The notes under the pieces were generated by a model. It was given only the letters and a program-made list of their open reading frames with translations, did not search any database and was not told the origin of the DNA. Positions 52,367-61,649 of a stretch of 64,000 nt of DNA are shown here, piece after piece (positions within the stretch are counted from its first letter, which is position 1; each line of letters starts with the position of its first letter). The DNA comes from Vibrio rhizosphaerae (GTDB lineage: Bacteria > Pseudomonadota > Gammaproteobacteria > Enterobacterales > Vibrionaceae), in the NCBI RefSeq assembly GCF_024347095.1, contig NZ_AP024904.1, forward strand, positions 868,001-932,000, read 5' to 3'. A program made the translations under genes and the position numbers.

Positions 52367-52942
52367 ATGACACAAATCACGACACTGGAACAATTAAGAG
52401 CATGCTATAGCACACCGCACCCGTTAGCGGTGGCTAAAGATGTCAGACACATTGATCAGCACACTCAAACTTTCCTAGAAAGCAGCAGGCTGTTTTTTCT
52501 TGCTTCAACCAATCAAGATGGCTTTTTAGACGTCTCTCCTCGCGGTGGCGAAGCTGGATTTATCAAAGTATTGGACGATAAAACGCTGGCTTTTCCGGAT
52601 AGCCCGGGCAATAACCGCTTGGATACCTTAACCAACCTCATCACCAACCCCAAAGTCGGCTTACTATTTATCGTTCCCGGTATTGAAGATGTCGTGCGCA
52701 TCAAAGGAACGGCTTCTATCCATATTGATGACGATATTCGTGACCGTTGCCTTGATGGTAAAACGAAACCGAAATTGGTCGTCAAGGTCGCGGTTGATTC
52801 TCTGCTCTTTCATTGCCCTAAAGCGCTCATGAAGTCCAAAATATGGCACAACGAAGCGTTTGTAGACCGAGCATTTCTGCCTTCCCTGCTAAAGATTATT
52901 CAGGATCAACAAGTCGAGAAAGAACAGCGTGGCGACACATGA
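52367..52942 (+). CDS. FMN-dependent pyridoxamine-phosphate-oxidase-like protein
   Basis: Cytoplasmic protein of 191 residues with a split beta-barrel of the PPOX type, of the MSMEG_1061-like group: FFLASTNQDGFLDVSPRGGEAGF, FPDSPGNNRLDTLTNLI and VGLLFIVPGIEDVVRIKG. Members bind FMN or F420. Because it shares a Fur-box promoter with the siderophore importer, a role in reducing ferric siderophore or in iron-limited redox metabolism is plausible but not shown. Confidence 0.85.
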   Translation: MTQITTLEQLRACYSTPHPLAVAKDVRHIDQHTQTFLESSRLFFLASTNQDGFLDVSPRGGEAGFIKVLDDKTLAFPDSPGNNRLDTLTNLITNPKVGLLFIVPGIEDVVRIKGTASIHIDDDIRDRCLDGKTKPKLVVKVAVDSLLFHCPKALMKSKIWHNEAFVDRAFLPSLLKIIQDQQVEKEQRGDT

Positions 52943-53094
52943 AAATGGCCGCCATAGGCGGCGCTCACACGACTATCATATTGACAGGACATCAAAATTC
53001 CCGTTTGATGAACTTATCGTAATTTTGCATAAGTTCAGACCATGAATCGCAATATCAATTTATGGTTGTCTCCACAGTTGATGAGGACGTCGAT

Positions 53095-53580
53095 ATGACA
53101 AATAAAAAAAGAGAGCTCACACTGCGTTTTCTGGCTGAGCCCAGTGATGTAAATTTCGGCGGCAAAGTTCACGGTGGAGCCGTGATGAAGTGGATCGACT
53201 TAGCCGCTTATGCCTGCTCTGCAGCCTGGAGCGGAAAATACTGCATTACCGCCTATGCCGGCGGCATTCGGTTTGTCGCCCCGATTTTGGTCGGTCATCT
53301 CGTTGAAGTGACCGCTAAAATCGTCTACACAGGGCGTACCTCGATGCATGTCGCGATCGACGTTCAGGCGAGTGATCCTAAATTGCAGGAAAACCGACTG
53401 ACCACACACTGTATTGTGATCATGGTTGCTGTCGATGAACATGGAAAACCAAGTGAGGTACCAGAGTGGATTCCCTCCGCACCGGAAGATATTGCCCTCA
53501 GAGAATCAGCCATCCGTTTAATGAATATGCGTCAGGAAATCGGTGAAGAAATGGAAGCCCATGTTCAATACCTGAAATAA
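53095..53580 (+). CDS. Acyl-CoA thioesterase (hotdog fold, YciA-like)
   Basis: Protein of 161 residues with the hotdog fold: NFGGKVHGGAVMKWIDLAAYACSA contains the HGG motif and catalytic Asp, followed by SMHVAIDV. Hydrolyses acyl-CoA esters; the chain-length preference is unknown. ATG 53095 with GAGG upstream is chosen over the longer frame. It is alone in its unit; the GTCTGTCC array follows. Confidence 0.92.
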   Translation: MTNKKRELTLRFLAEPSDVNFGGKVHGGAVMKWIDLAAYACSAAWSGKYCITAYAGGIRFVAPILVGHLVEVTAKIVYTGRTSMHVAIDVQASDPKLQENRLTTHCIVIMVAVDEHGKPSEVPEWIPSAPEDIALRESAIRLMNMRQEIGEEMEAHVQYLK

Positions 53581-53986
53581 CGCACAACCATCACAGGCCA
53601 AAGATATTTGGCCTGTCCCCCCTGTCATCGCCAAAGCTGATTCTCTTCCCCCGCGCCACCTTTTGGTCGGTGATCTTCAGGTGTCTGTCCCCGTAAGGTT
53701 TCTTCTGCCCATGTTCTGGTCGTCGCTTTCTGATGTCTGTCCTCATTTTCTGATGTCGTCCTTATAAGGTTTCCTGACGTCTGTCCTTACAAGGTTTCTC
53801 AACATACTCGAGCGCTCAAGTGCCTGTCCTTACACCACCCTTTCCCCAAGCCACTACCCTTTCCCGGTGACACAAGCTATCTGGTGCCTGTCCTTGCAAC
53901 GTGCTATGTTATACGGGACATCTGATTCACACCGGCAGATTGATGCCATGAAAAACCTTAATGCAAGATTAACTTCGGATCATCCC
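53581..53986. other. Non-coding region holding a repeat array
   Basis: 406 bases between the thioesterase and speG genes, mostly occupied by the GTCTGTCC/GCCTGTCC repeats. No supported gene; the long open frame upstream of speG reads through the repeats and is not used. Confidence 0.6.
53611..53893. repeat. Array of GTCTGTCC/GCCTGTCC repeats
   Basis: Six copies: GCCTGTCC at 53611-53618, GTCTGTCC at 53683-53690, 53735-53742 and 53779-53786, GCCTGTCC at 53822-53829 and 53886-53893. Three spacers share AAGGTTTC, so the unit is roughly TGTCTGTCCTTACAAGGTTTC. It is the reverse complement of the 33-kb array core. Confidence 0.75.
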
Positions 53987-54529
53987 ATGAAAAGTGAACT
54001 TTACCTGCGGGCATTAGAACGTCAGGATCTACGTTTTATTCACAATCTTAATAATAATAGAAATATCATGTCGTACTGGTTTGAAGAACCATATGAATCT
54101 TTTGATGAGCTTGAGGAGTTGTATAACAAACATATTCACGACAATGCAGAAAGACGCTTCGTCGTAGAAAATGAGAACAAACAGCTGATTGGTCTCGTTG
54201 AGTTAATTGAGATTAACTACATTCACAGAAGTGCTGAGTTTCAGATCATTATCACCCCTGAATATCAGGGAAGAGGTTATGCCTTGGATCTGATCAATAA
54301 AGCATTGGATTACTCCTTTACCATTCTCAATCTGCACAAGATTTATCTGCATGTGGCTATCGACAATGAAGTGGCGCTCTATTTGTATCGTAAAGCGGGT
54401 TTTGTTGAAGAAGGGCATCTGATTGAAGAGTTCTTTATTAACGGGCGCTATCAGGATGTCAAACGCATGTATATCTTACAACATGATTATTTGAAGAAGA
54501 CCAAATCACTCTCAGATAAATTAAAATAA
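53987..54529 (+). CDS. speG: Spermidine N1-acetyltransferase
   Basis: GNAT acetyltransferase of 180 residues matching SpeG of Vibrio over nearly its whole length: LRALERQDLRFIHNLNNNR, SYWFEEPYESFDELEELY, the acetyl-CoA loop QGRGYA and EFFINGRYQDVKRMYI. It acetylates spermidine and spermine and prevents polyamine toxicity; the Vibrio enzyme is an allosteric dodecamer. ATG 53987 fits the family start; further upstream in-frame ATGs (53948 and 53867) fall in the repeat region. Confidence 0.95.
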   Translation: MKSELYLRALERQDLRFIHNLNNNRNIMSYWFEEPYESFDELEELYNKHIHDNAERRFVVENENKQLIGLVELIEINYIHRSAEFQIIITPEYQGRGYALDLINKALDYSFTILNLHKIYLHVAIDNEVALYLYRKAGFVEEGHLIEEFFINGRYQDVKRMYILQHDYLKKTKSLSDKLK

Positions 54530-54661
54530 GTCATCAGCAGTGAAGTAGAGACGCCATATGTTTAGAGTCGTGTATGCATGGTATGTGCGGAGCGAAAAAT
54601 GGACAAATATCAAAATGTATGGCGTTCGACCACCAAAAATCAAGAGAGCAAAAATGCCCGC

Positions 54662-54940
54662 TCACGTCCGATACAACACTTTGATGACGTGCCACCCAAA
54701 TTTAGTTTTGACGATCTGAGGTTTGAGAACTTCCCCCCGGAAACAAGCTTTGTCAAACGCGGGAACCATCTGTCCCTGACGAAACTCCCCCAAATCACCG
54801 CCTTTCTTACCGGAAGGGCATAAAGAATATTTTCGAGCAAGCGTTTGAAATTTAGCGCCTTTTTTCAGTTGCTGTAGGATATCTTCAGCCTGATTCTGAT
54901 GTTTTACCAGAATATGTAACGCTGCTGCTGTTCTTGCCAT
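54662..54940 (-). CDS. ppiC: Parvulin-type peptidyl-prolyl isomerase
   Basis: Single-domain parvulin of 92 residues without a signal peptide: [47 protein letters not shown] and [10 protein letters not shown]. This is the length and pattern of cytoplasmic PpiC. GGGAGG precedes the ATG 9 bases upstream. It faces the speG gene convergently. Confidence 0.94.
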   Translation of the reverse strand: MARTAAALHILVKHQNQAEDILQQLKKGAKFQTLARKYSLCPSGKKGGDLGEFRQGQMVPAFDKACFRGEVLKPQIVKTKFGWHVIKVLYRT

Positions 54941-55050
54941 AAAAATCGCCTCCCCCGTTTAAAGGACGCGAAGTTTAACGAACTTCATCAATGAAGTCAT
55001 CATCAATCCTTAGCGACTGTCCTTCCTGCTTATTCTTCCTGTTGATTGCC

Positions 55051-56364
55051 TTATAATTTCTGATGGAACTCTTCTATCGCACTCACGACTTTTTTCGCAC
55101 CTTCCTGAATATCAGCCATGACCACACCGGCATCATTCGACAGATGCAAACCGTCTTTCGCTCTCTGCTGCCCATTTTCAATCAGCCCGACAGCACGTTC
55201 CGTCAGCTTTTGGTTTTTTGACACCACATCCACGATTTCAGCAGTCGTTTTACTGGTCCGTAAGGCCAGTTCCCTGACTTCATCGGCGACGACAGCAAAA
55301 CCACGCCCCTGATCACCAGCTCTGGCTGCCTCGATCGCAGCATTCAGGGCAAGCAAATTCGTTTGATCCGCGATACCGCTGATGTTACCGACCAAATCAC
55401 TGACCTTTTTGGAAAGCTCATCCAGATCCTTAATCCCTTGGCTGGCATGGATCATCTGTTGTTCGAGTTCTTCCATCGTCCGAATCGTATCCTGAACGAC
55501 ACCCTGACCATTCGCAGCTTGCGTATCCGTCAACCGTGAGGTTTCATAAGCAATACTGGCAGCTTCGGAAATCGCCTGTTCCCGCAACATCTGTTCGGTA
55601 ATCACAGAAGCAAATTTCACCACTTTATATAACTCGCCATGGTTGTTGTGAATCGGGTTATAAGAGGCTTCCAACCACACAGTATTGCCATGTTTATCAA
55701 TCCGTTTGAATCGATCCGAGATAAAATTTCCCCGCTTCAACTCACGCCAAAAGTCTTCATATTCAGGAGAGTTATAGAGCTCTGGTTCACAAAAAATACG
55801 GTGATGTTTACCGATGATTTGTTCTTTTTTATACCCCATCGTGCGCAGAAAATTATCATTTGCCGTCAACACATGCCCGTTAAGATCAAATTCAATGACA
55901 GCGGTTGAACGCAGCAATGCGGCAATCATATCTTCATGCTCCCTTGAAGCACGAATCGTTTGTGTCAGTTCCGAAGCATAAAGTAAAAAGTATTGTAGCT
56001 GCTTAGCTGTATCGTAGATTGGCTGTAAAATGGCCCGTAACCAAGATTCTTCACCATTGCCTTTTTGCAGTTGTAGCGCGCCATTCCAGTGCTTGCCTTC
56101 CTTCAGGGCACTATTCAAACGCTGATAATGTCCGGTCGAACGCTCTTTCGGTGGCACCATATCGGTGAGTTTACATCCTTCAATATTGTGTGACTCGTAC
56201 TTCATCTCTTTACAAAAAAGCGAATTGACCGAACTCACCATGCCAGATGGAGTCAGTTTTATGGTTAACATCTCTTTGCCAAGGCTGTCATGCATCTGTT
56301 TGATCATATGAAGCTCTTTCTTCAAAGCTTCATTCTCTTTGATAAGGGAACGGTTAAAAAACAT
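55051..56364 (-). CDS. Cytoplasmic chemoreceptor with two PAS domains
   Basis: Protein of 437 residues without membrane helices: PAS 1 (about 30-140), PAS 2 (about 150-265, with [25 protein letters not shown] and [11 protein letters not shown] plus a PAC-like segment) and a short MCP signalling domain with [20 protein letters not shown]. This Aer-like layout without HAMP suggests sensing of an internal redox or metabolic cue. ATG 56364 has AGAGG 8 bases upstream; the longer frame is not used. The signalling domain ends soon after the hairpin ([12 protein letters not shown]), so it is short. Confidence 0.93.
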   Translation of the reverse strand: MFFNRSLIKENEALKKELHMIKQMHDSLGKEMLTIKLTPSGMVSSVNSLFCKEMKYESHNIEGCKLTDMVPPKERSTGHYQRLNSALKEGKHWNGALQLQKGNGEESWLRAILQPIYDTAKQLQYFLLYASELTQTIRASREHEDMIAALLRSTAVIEFDLNGHVLTANDNFLRTMGYKKEQIIGKHHRIFCEPELYNSPEYEDFWRELKRGNFISDRFKRIDKHGNTVWLEASYNPIHNNHGELYKVVKFASVITEQMLREQAISEAASIAYETSRLTDTQAANGQGVVQDTIRTMEELEQQMIHASQGIKDLDELSKKVSDLVGNISGIADQTNLLALNAAIEAARAGDQGRGFAVVADEVRELALRTSKTTAEIVDVVSKNQKLTERAVGLIENGQQRAKDGLHLSNDAGVVMADIQEGAKKVVSAIEEFHQKL

Positions 56365-56757
56365 GAAGGATACCTCTTTCTCAACACCAATAGACAAGAC
56401 TCCTTTTATCATAGTAGACATTTTTCATATCGACACAGTTATACAAATGTTACAGCGTGTTAAAAGTTATCAAATCATAAAGATAGCAAGCCTACAAAAT
56501 GCTGAGGACACATCACGATAGGTTGATACAACCACTGCTCTCCTATCACGAAATCGCGGCTAAAACGGCCGGAACAATCGATAAACTGCCATTTTGCAGT
56601 ATGCTTATGAGTAAGTGTATGATATTTGCAATTACACTTGGATGTGATGTGGGTTCCGGGACGAAACCCGAGAGGTAACTCAACTTACCAGTGAAACTCG
56701 CATCTTAGCGCCATTTAAGTATATTATTGGCGTAAGTATTTTTTAAGGTAACTCGTC
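56365..56757. other. Divergent promoter region with a structured cheV leader
   Basis: 393 bases between the PAS chemoreceptor (minus) and cheV (plus). The stretch 56646-56704 can fold as a three-way junction. No gene is supported. Confidence 0.5.
56646..56704 (+). ncRNA. Possible structured RNA leader upstream of cheV
   Basis: GATGT (56646-56650) can pair with GCATC (56700-56704), enclosing GGGTT (56651-56655)/AACCC (56665-56669) and GGTAA (56674-56678 region)/TTACC (56685-56689) hairpins. The layout resembles a small three-way junction, but it does not match the c-di-GMP-I consensus. Not assigned to a class. Confidence 0.25.
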
Positions 56758-57675
56758 ATGGCGAAAACCGTTAGTAAAGCCAATCAATCGCAAGGGATGT
56801 TGATGTTTACACTCAATCTGAAACGTCAGCTGTTTGCAATTGGCACCTTAAAGATTCGAGAAATTGTGTCCTATCAGCCAATGACACAGATCCCGTATTC
56901 TCATCGTAATGTTGTCGGCACGGTCACAATTCGTAATATGACCATTCCCGTGATTGATATGGCTGCGGCAATTGGTTTCCGACCCATTCCGCCGGAGGAA
57001 TATCAGAATTGTTATTTGATCGTCACTGATTGCTTGCGTACCGTTGTTGCATTTATGGTTCGGACGATTGAAAAAATCATTGAATGTGACTGGCGTTCAA
57101 TTGAGTCGGCTCCGTCAACAGCCGGACATCATATCTTTGTTACCGGCATCACCCGTTACCAAGACAATATCGTCCAAATGCTGGATGTTGAATTGCTTCT
57201 GTCAAAAATATATCCGCATTATGAATCGACCAAAATCCCGATCCTGACTGACGTGGAACGAGAAAAACTCAAATCCTTTAATATATTACTCGTCGATGAT
57301 TCCAGTCTGGCCCGCAAACAGCTGGCTGATGCACTGGATGGCATCAATATTCCATATGAAATTTGCAGAAACGGTGCAGAAGGTCTGCAATTGATGCGTA
57401 AACGGGCGGAACAAGGCTCCCCGATCGATATTCTGGTCAGCGATATTGAAATGCCGGGGCTTGACGGCTATGAGTTAGCATTCGAAATCCAAAATGATGA
57501 TACGCTAAACCACGCTTATATTATCCTCCATACTTCTCTTTCCAGTGAAATCTGTGTTGATCGTGCCCGTCAAGTCGGTGCCCATCAAGCCCTGGAAAAG
57601 TTTCACGCAACGGAGTTAGTCGAAGCCATGCTGCGCGGAGCAACGAAATTGCAAGAGCGTGCTTTTAGTAGCTAA
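56758..57675 (+). CDS. cheV: Chemotaxis coupling/response protein CheV
   Basis: Protein of 305 residues with an N-terminal CheW domain (about 10-155) and a C-terminal receiver domain (about 173-300) with the acidic pair D180 D181 and phosphoacceptor D229 (ILVSDIEMPG). CheV couples receptors to CheA and is tuned by phosphorylation, an adaptation route in species such as Vibrio and Campylobacter. An AAGG site precedes the ATG. It fits the four chemoreceptor genes of this window, although the main che operon is elsewhere. Confidence 0.95.
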   Translation: MAKTVSKANQSQGMLMFTLNLKRQLFAIGTLKIREIVSYQPMTQIPYSHRNVVGTVTIRNMTIPVIDMAAAIGFRPIPPEEYQNCYLIVTDCLRTVVAFMVRTIEKIIECDWRSIESAPSTAGHHIFVTGITRYQDNIVQMLDVELLLSKIYPHYESTKIPILTDVEREKLKSFNILLVDDSSLARKQLADALDGINIPYEICRNGAEGLQLMRKRAEQGSPIDILVSDIEMPGLDGYELAFEIQNDDTLNHAYIILHTSLSSEICVDRARQVGAHQALEKFHATELVEAMLRGATKLQERAFSS

Positions 57676-57799
57676 TCATTTTAGTCGCGGATCATTTTAG
57701 CCACGAATCAATAGCAGTTAATGGTTGCGTTTATTGGTGGATAAATTGAGTGAGTAGGTATTGATTGATTCATTCATAAAAACGGCCGGTCCACACGTC

Positions 57800-57842
57800 A
57801 ATCGCGTATGAATTGGAATTGCTCAGCAATCCATACGCGATT
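57800..57842 (+). terminator. Terminator of cheV
   Basis: AATCGCGTATG (57800-57810) pairs perfectly with CATACGCGATT (57832-57842), followed by CTTTATAT. The loop has additional pairing. Confidence 0.7.
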
Positions 57843-57900
57843 CTTTATATCAACTCAATAATATGAATAAACGGATGTGAAAGCACGGGGCAAAATCGCA

Positions 57901-58530
57901 TCAGGCACTGAATGAGTCAAGATTAAAACTGATACCCAGTTGATAATCTGCTTCATCTTTAGACTGATATTCTTTATTTTCGCTACAGACCTGAGGATGT
58001 CCTTGTCCGTCAGCTTTCACCAAACTCACCCAATGGCGCAAGCCTAACGTTGCATGACTTTCTGAAGCGACGGAGTTTAAGTGGGTGTAAGTTTCCAACT
58101 GAATATCGTCAACTAAAACCAGCTCCGGCATTCCTGTTCCTTTACTATTGCCCAATGTCACTTCAACATGACATCCATCACCATTACGGAACAAAATGGC
58201 TTCTGGGCCATTGCGGTCACCGAGATAGGCAACGAAATGTTGCGGATAACGCAGCCCGGTATGACGCCCGTCGTGAAAATAAGCCGTCAGATGACGGTAA
58301 TCAATCACATACCCGGTCACATCACTATGTGATCCTTCATGCAACGGGAAAAGCTGGTCCAGTAACTGCTTCGCCTGAAGCTGCTTCTCTTGTGTCTGTT
58401 CTGCTCCTAACGATTCCACGGACATGACCATTTCAGTAATAAATTGACCCGATTGTTGCTCATATGACGAGTCATTTGATTTTAACGCACGATCCGTCTC
58501 TAACGAATTTTGTAACATTGGCATATTCAT
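57901..58530 (-). CDS. Small malate-synthase-G-like protein without the catalytic barrel
   Basis: Protein of 209 residues whose middle (about 60-190) resembles the insert region of malate synthase G: LFPLHEGSHSDVTGYVID, QHFVAYLGDRNGPEAILFRN, GCHVEVTLG and a LRHWVSLVKADG-like end. Full-length GlcB has more than 700 residues; here the catalytic TIM barrel is absent, so no synthase activity is expected. A regulatory or glyoxylate/acyl-CoA-binding role is possible. It is divergent from the DUF3612 regulator gene, which suggests a functional link. The recognition is by motif order; an alignment would be needed to fix the domain limits. Confidence 0.7.
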   Translation of the reverse strand: MNMPMLQNSLETDRALKSNDSSYEQQSGQFITEMVMSVESLGAEQTQEKQLQAKQLLDQLFPLHEGSHSDVTGYVIDYRHLTAYFHDGRHTGLRYPQHFVAYLGDRNGPEAILFRNGDGCHVEVTLGNSKGTGMPELVLVDDIQLETYTHLNSVASESHATLGLRHWVSLVKADGQGHPQVCSENKEYQSKDEADYQLGISFNLDSFSA

Positions 58531-58558
58531 GTATGCATCCCCTTTGCAGCAAACTCTC

Positions 58559-58583
58559 TCCGTTTCACATTTTCCGTTTCACA
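58559..58583. promoter_or_regulatory. Direct repeats in the divergent promoter
   Basis: TCCGTTTCACA occurs twice (58559-58569 and 58573-58583), 14 bases apart start to start, between the malate-synthase-like gene and the DUF3612 gene. It is a candidate operator of the DUF3612 protein. Confidence 0.4.
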
Positions 58584-58698
58584 AAGTCACACCATCGAAT
58601 ATTCTTTATTGGCTGTATCGTGATTTTGCTTACTTTTTAGACTAATCTATTTTTATACATAATTTCACAACAAAAATTTTACAGTGTGAATTTTACAA

Positions 58699-60246
58699 AT
58701 GACCGCATCTAAAAGCTTAATCCGACAGTCTCACTTTCTTGGTACCAAGGTCAGGAATTTGAGGAAACGTAATCATCTGACAATGGAAGATTTGTCATCT
58801 CGCTGCATTCGCCTCAATCCGGAATATGCACCTTCGGTGTCTTATCTCTCGATGATTGAACGGGGAAAACGGGTCCCAAGCTTTGAGATGCTGGCAGTGA
58901 TCGCTGAAGTCTTTCAAAAAAGTCCCCAGTGGTTTCTCGACGATCAACCGGAACAGATCGACATCACGCCGGATAAAGGCAGTCGGGGCGGCATCAGCGG
59001 GATGGCATTAGAACCCAGCTTTTTGTTTTCACAAGATATTCTTCAGATTGCGATCCCGGAGATGTTGTCGCAAACAGGCATTACCGGCCGTCAGTTTGCT
59101 CAACTCCTCATTCGGGCGCATCAGGAAAGTCTGCAAAATCATTTTCCGGATTTGGAGCGCGCAGCAGAAAATATCGGGCTCAAAAAGTTGAATCTGACGG
59201 TTGAAGATCTAACGGATATTGCCAGACATTTAGGCCTCGGAATTCATTGGTTTTCGCAAGCCTCGCAAGAGGTTCAGGATGAATTGGGTCTCTCCGCCAG
59301 ACAATTAATCACGTCTTACTTTGAACCACCGAACAAAATTTATCTCAATGACGTGATGAAGCATCACCCGACTCGCCTCAAGTATGATCTGGCGGTCTAC
59401 ATCGGCCACAATATTCTGCACAGCAAAGATGGCTGTAAAACCGTTCTCTCAATCGGCCATACCAGCAGTTGGGAAGATGTAGCAAATCCACAGACCAGCT
59501 ATGAACTCAACTCAAAAGATATTTTACAAGCTTGGCGGGACTTCGAATCAAGCTTTTTTGCCGGCGCGCTACTCTGCCCGAAAGTTCCTTTCCGGCAACT
59601 GCTGGATCGCAATGGCTATGAAATCAGCGTCCATCAAAAAGTCGGGGTTTCTCCATCCGTCGCAATGCGTAGAATGACGGTGGTCTCTCCCTATCCATAC
59701 TGGCATTACTTTGATGCCTATGGAGAAGGAAAGCTGAAAGCCGTCTACCGTGGCAACGGTATCCCGCTCCCTTGGGGCAATATGAGGACAGTCAACGACC
59801 CTTGCCAGCACTGGGCCGTATTTCGCCAATTGAAACATCCGCAGTCATCCAGCTCTGCTCAGATTTCCTTGCTCAATGTCGGAGATGAGCCTCGAATCTA
59901 CTGTTGTGAGTCACTGAATCTTGTGGATCCTGCGGGTAACAATCGCGTGCTATGCGCCGGCATTGATCTGAATCCGGCGATCAATGCTCAAGGAGGCGAT
60001 GCACAACAAATGGCGATGGAACTCAAAGAGTCTTGTGTCAGAAATGGCGGGATGTCCGCCATACCGTCAGTAATTCAGAATGAGCTGACGACGCTTGCCA
60101 AAATACTCAATATCAAGTGGATAGAACGCGGTATCGTCAACGATGCCCGGCTCATTTGCCCCAGAGGCAGTGTCTGTCCCCGTAAGCCAAGCTGTTACGA
60201 CTCAGCAAACACGGCCCCCGGGGACATTATCGTCACGGATCGATAA
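58699..60246 (+). CDS. XRE-family regulator with DUF3612 domain
   Basis: Protein of 515 residues: N-terminal helix-turn-helix of the XRE type (about 12-75, LRKRNHLTMEDLSSRC and YLSMIERGKRVPSFEML), then a large DUF3612 region with similarity in plan to short-chain fatty-acyl regulators (ScfR/RamB group). The C-terminus has a Cys-rich motif (CPRGSVCPRKPSC). Such proteins control acetate or glyoxylate metabolism genes in actinobacteria and Vibrio; in this window the divergent malate-synthase-like gene is the natural target. Confidence 0.88.
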   Translation: MTASKSLIRQSHFLGTKVRNLRKRNHLTMEDLSSRCIRLNPEYAPSVSYLSMIERGKRVPSFEMLAVIAEVFQKSPQWFLDDQPEQIDITPDKGSRGGISGMALEPSFLFSQDILQIAIPEMLSQTGITGRQFAQLLIRAHQESLQNHFPDLERAAENIGLKKLNLTVEDLTDIARHLGLGIHWFSQASQEVQDELGLSARQLITSYFEPPNKIYLNDVMKHHPTRLKYDLAVYIGHNILHSKDGCKTVLSIGHTSSWEDVANPQTSYELNSKDILQAWRDFESSFFAGALLCPKVPFRQLLDRNGYEISVHQKVGVSPSVAMRRMTVVSPYPYWHYFDAYGEGKLKAVYRGNGIPLPWGNMRTVNDPCQHWAVFRQLKHPQSSSSAQISLLNVGDEPRIYCCESLNLVDPAGNNRVLCAGIDLNPAINAQGGDAQQMAMELKESCVRNGGMSAIPSVIQNELTTLAKILNIKWIERGIVNDARLICPRGSVCPRKPSCYDSANTAPGDIIVTDR

Positions 60247-60287
60247 TCCGCTCGGGGGACAGTCGATTGTTCTGAGTGTCAAAGGAA

Positions 60288-61649
60288 TTAGGATGCGTAT
60301 TTTTCGTCATACATTTCATTATCAGCATGATGAATCATTTCGTTAACGCTCTGCATTTCTGGCCGGTAGCAGGTATAACCGACACTGATGCCCACCTGTA
60401 TTGCGAGCTCACCACAGATCACCGGAGTCACGCTAACCGCGTGACGTACCCGATCCATAATTTTCCGCAAGTCTTCCCCCTTTTCTCCCCCTTTGAGCAA
60501 GACTAAGAATTCGTCACCGCCAATCCGTGCAGCACAATCGTTGTCCCGAATCGCATTTTCAATCCGCCGGGCACACTCCACCAACACCAGATCCCCCACA
60601 TTATGCCCATAGGTATCATTAATCGTTTTGAATTTATTGACATCAATACACAAAAGGGCAAAACCGATCGGCTGTTTGGCTCGTTTTTCCCGTTCGAAAT
60701 ACCGGTTCAGTTCATTCATAAAATAACGACGATTTGGCAGATGAGTGAGCTCATCATACAAAGAGAGGCGGCTCGATTTATCGTAAAGACGATAAATCAC
60801 CAGAAAAGAAGCAATGAGGCATATCAAGAGCAGATAGCCAATCACCCGCACAATATTGGTCTGAAACCAAGGGACTTGATCAAGGATATTCACATTGTCC
60901 TGTTCCGCAATTGCGATACTCCAGGAACCATGCGGAAAATAGATCATTTCCTGGGCAAAAGCATGCTTGAAAACATCAGGTTGTCCCCAGAACACCGGGC
61001 CCTGCTCTCCCGAACTGTCTTTCCCGCGGATCGCAATGTCATAACCGGGCAGAACCTTATCGACCTCAAGGGACTGAAGCAAACTATCGATATCAATGTC
61101 GACACTAATCACGCCCCAATAAAATTGATTGTATGGCGGGTCAAGAAAAACCGGACAACGTGCAATAATGACCTGTTCGCCTTCTCCTCGTGTTATCGGA
61201 CCGGCAATAAAAATTTCTTTCAGTTCATGGGCTTGTTTTACGGTTGCCCACTGTTCAGGTATCGTCCGAAAGTCCAGCCCAGCAACATTGTTATCTTCTT
61301 CCAGCGGGTAGACATATTCAATAATATCATTGGGTGCAAGACTGAGTGATCGAATGTATTTTCCTTGTTCCATGATGCGCTGAGAGACTTTTTCCCAACT
61401 CTCTGCCACCGTACTGGCATTCACAGTCGTCAACGTTGACAGGCTTTTCGCTACATAGATATCGGCCAGAATTGTTGCTTCCAGCTTAAATCGAATAATC
61501 GAAAGTTCCTCCGTTGTCCGGCTTTGAATTTCTTGACGCATCACCTCTTGATGACGCTGGAAAATAAACTCAACCAACACAATCAAAATACAGGCAAGTA
61601 AAACCAGAAAACCAATCACTGTCCATTTTTTGAACAGAACGTCGCGCAT
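60288..61649 (-). CDS. CHASE-domain diguanylate cyclase
   Basis: Membrane sensor of 453 residues. N-terminal membrane helix (about 10-30), periplasmic CHASE-like domain (about 40-260, with EYVYPLEEDNNVAGLDFR), a second helix (about 267-288) and a GGDEF domain with the catalytic GGDEF at 377-381 and the inhibitory I-site RDND (368-371) five residues before it. The cyclase should be active and product-inhibited, making c-di-GMP in response to a small ligand. It is convergent with the DUF3612 gene, 41 bases apart. Confidence 0.95.
   Translation of the reverse strand: MRDVLFKKWTVIGFLVLLACILIVLVEFIFQRHQEVMRQEIQSRTTEELSIIRFKLEATILADIYVAKSLSTLTTVNASTVAESWEKVSQRIMEQGKYIRSLSLAPNDIIEYVYPLEEDNNVAGLDFRTIPEQWATVKQAHELKEIFIAGPITRGEGEQVIIARCPVFLDPPYNQFYWGVISVDIDIDSLLQSLEVDKVLPGYDIAIRGKDSSGEQGPVFWGQPDVFKHAFAQEMIYFPHGSWSIAIAEQDNVNILDQVPWFQTNIVRVIGYLLLICLIASFLVIYRLYDKSSRLSLYDELTHLPNRRYFMNELNRYFEREKRAKQPIGFALLCIDVNKFKTINDTYGHNVGDLVLVECARRIENAIRDNDCAARIGGDEFLVLLKGGEKGEDLRKIMDRVRHAVSVTPVICGELAIQVGISVGYTCYRPEMQSVNEMIHHADNEMYDEKYAS

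Noticed and set aside
54578..54823. Plus-strand 81-codon frame
   Set aside because: Antisense to the clear parvulin gene.
56641..56757. c-di-GMP-I riboswitch upstream of cheV
   Set aside because: The conserved GCAAACC, GACGCAAAGCC and GGTAGCGGGGTTACC segments are missing.
60170..60190. GTGTCTGTCCCCGTAAG as a further repeat copy
   Set aside because: It lies in the coding sequence of the Cys-rich end of the DUF3612 protein and encodes expected residues, so it is probably coincidence. The same holds for a copy in lacZ near 12259.
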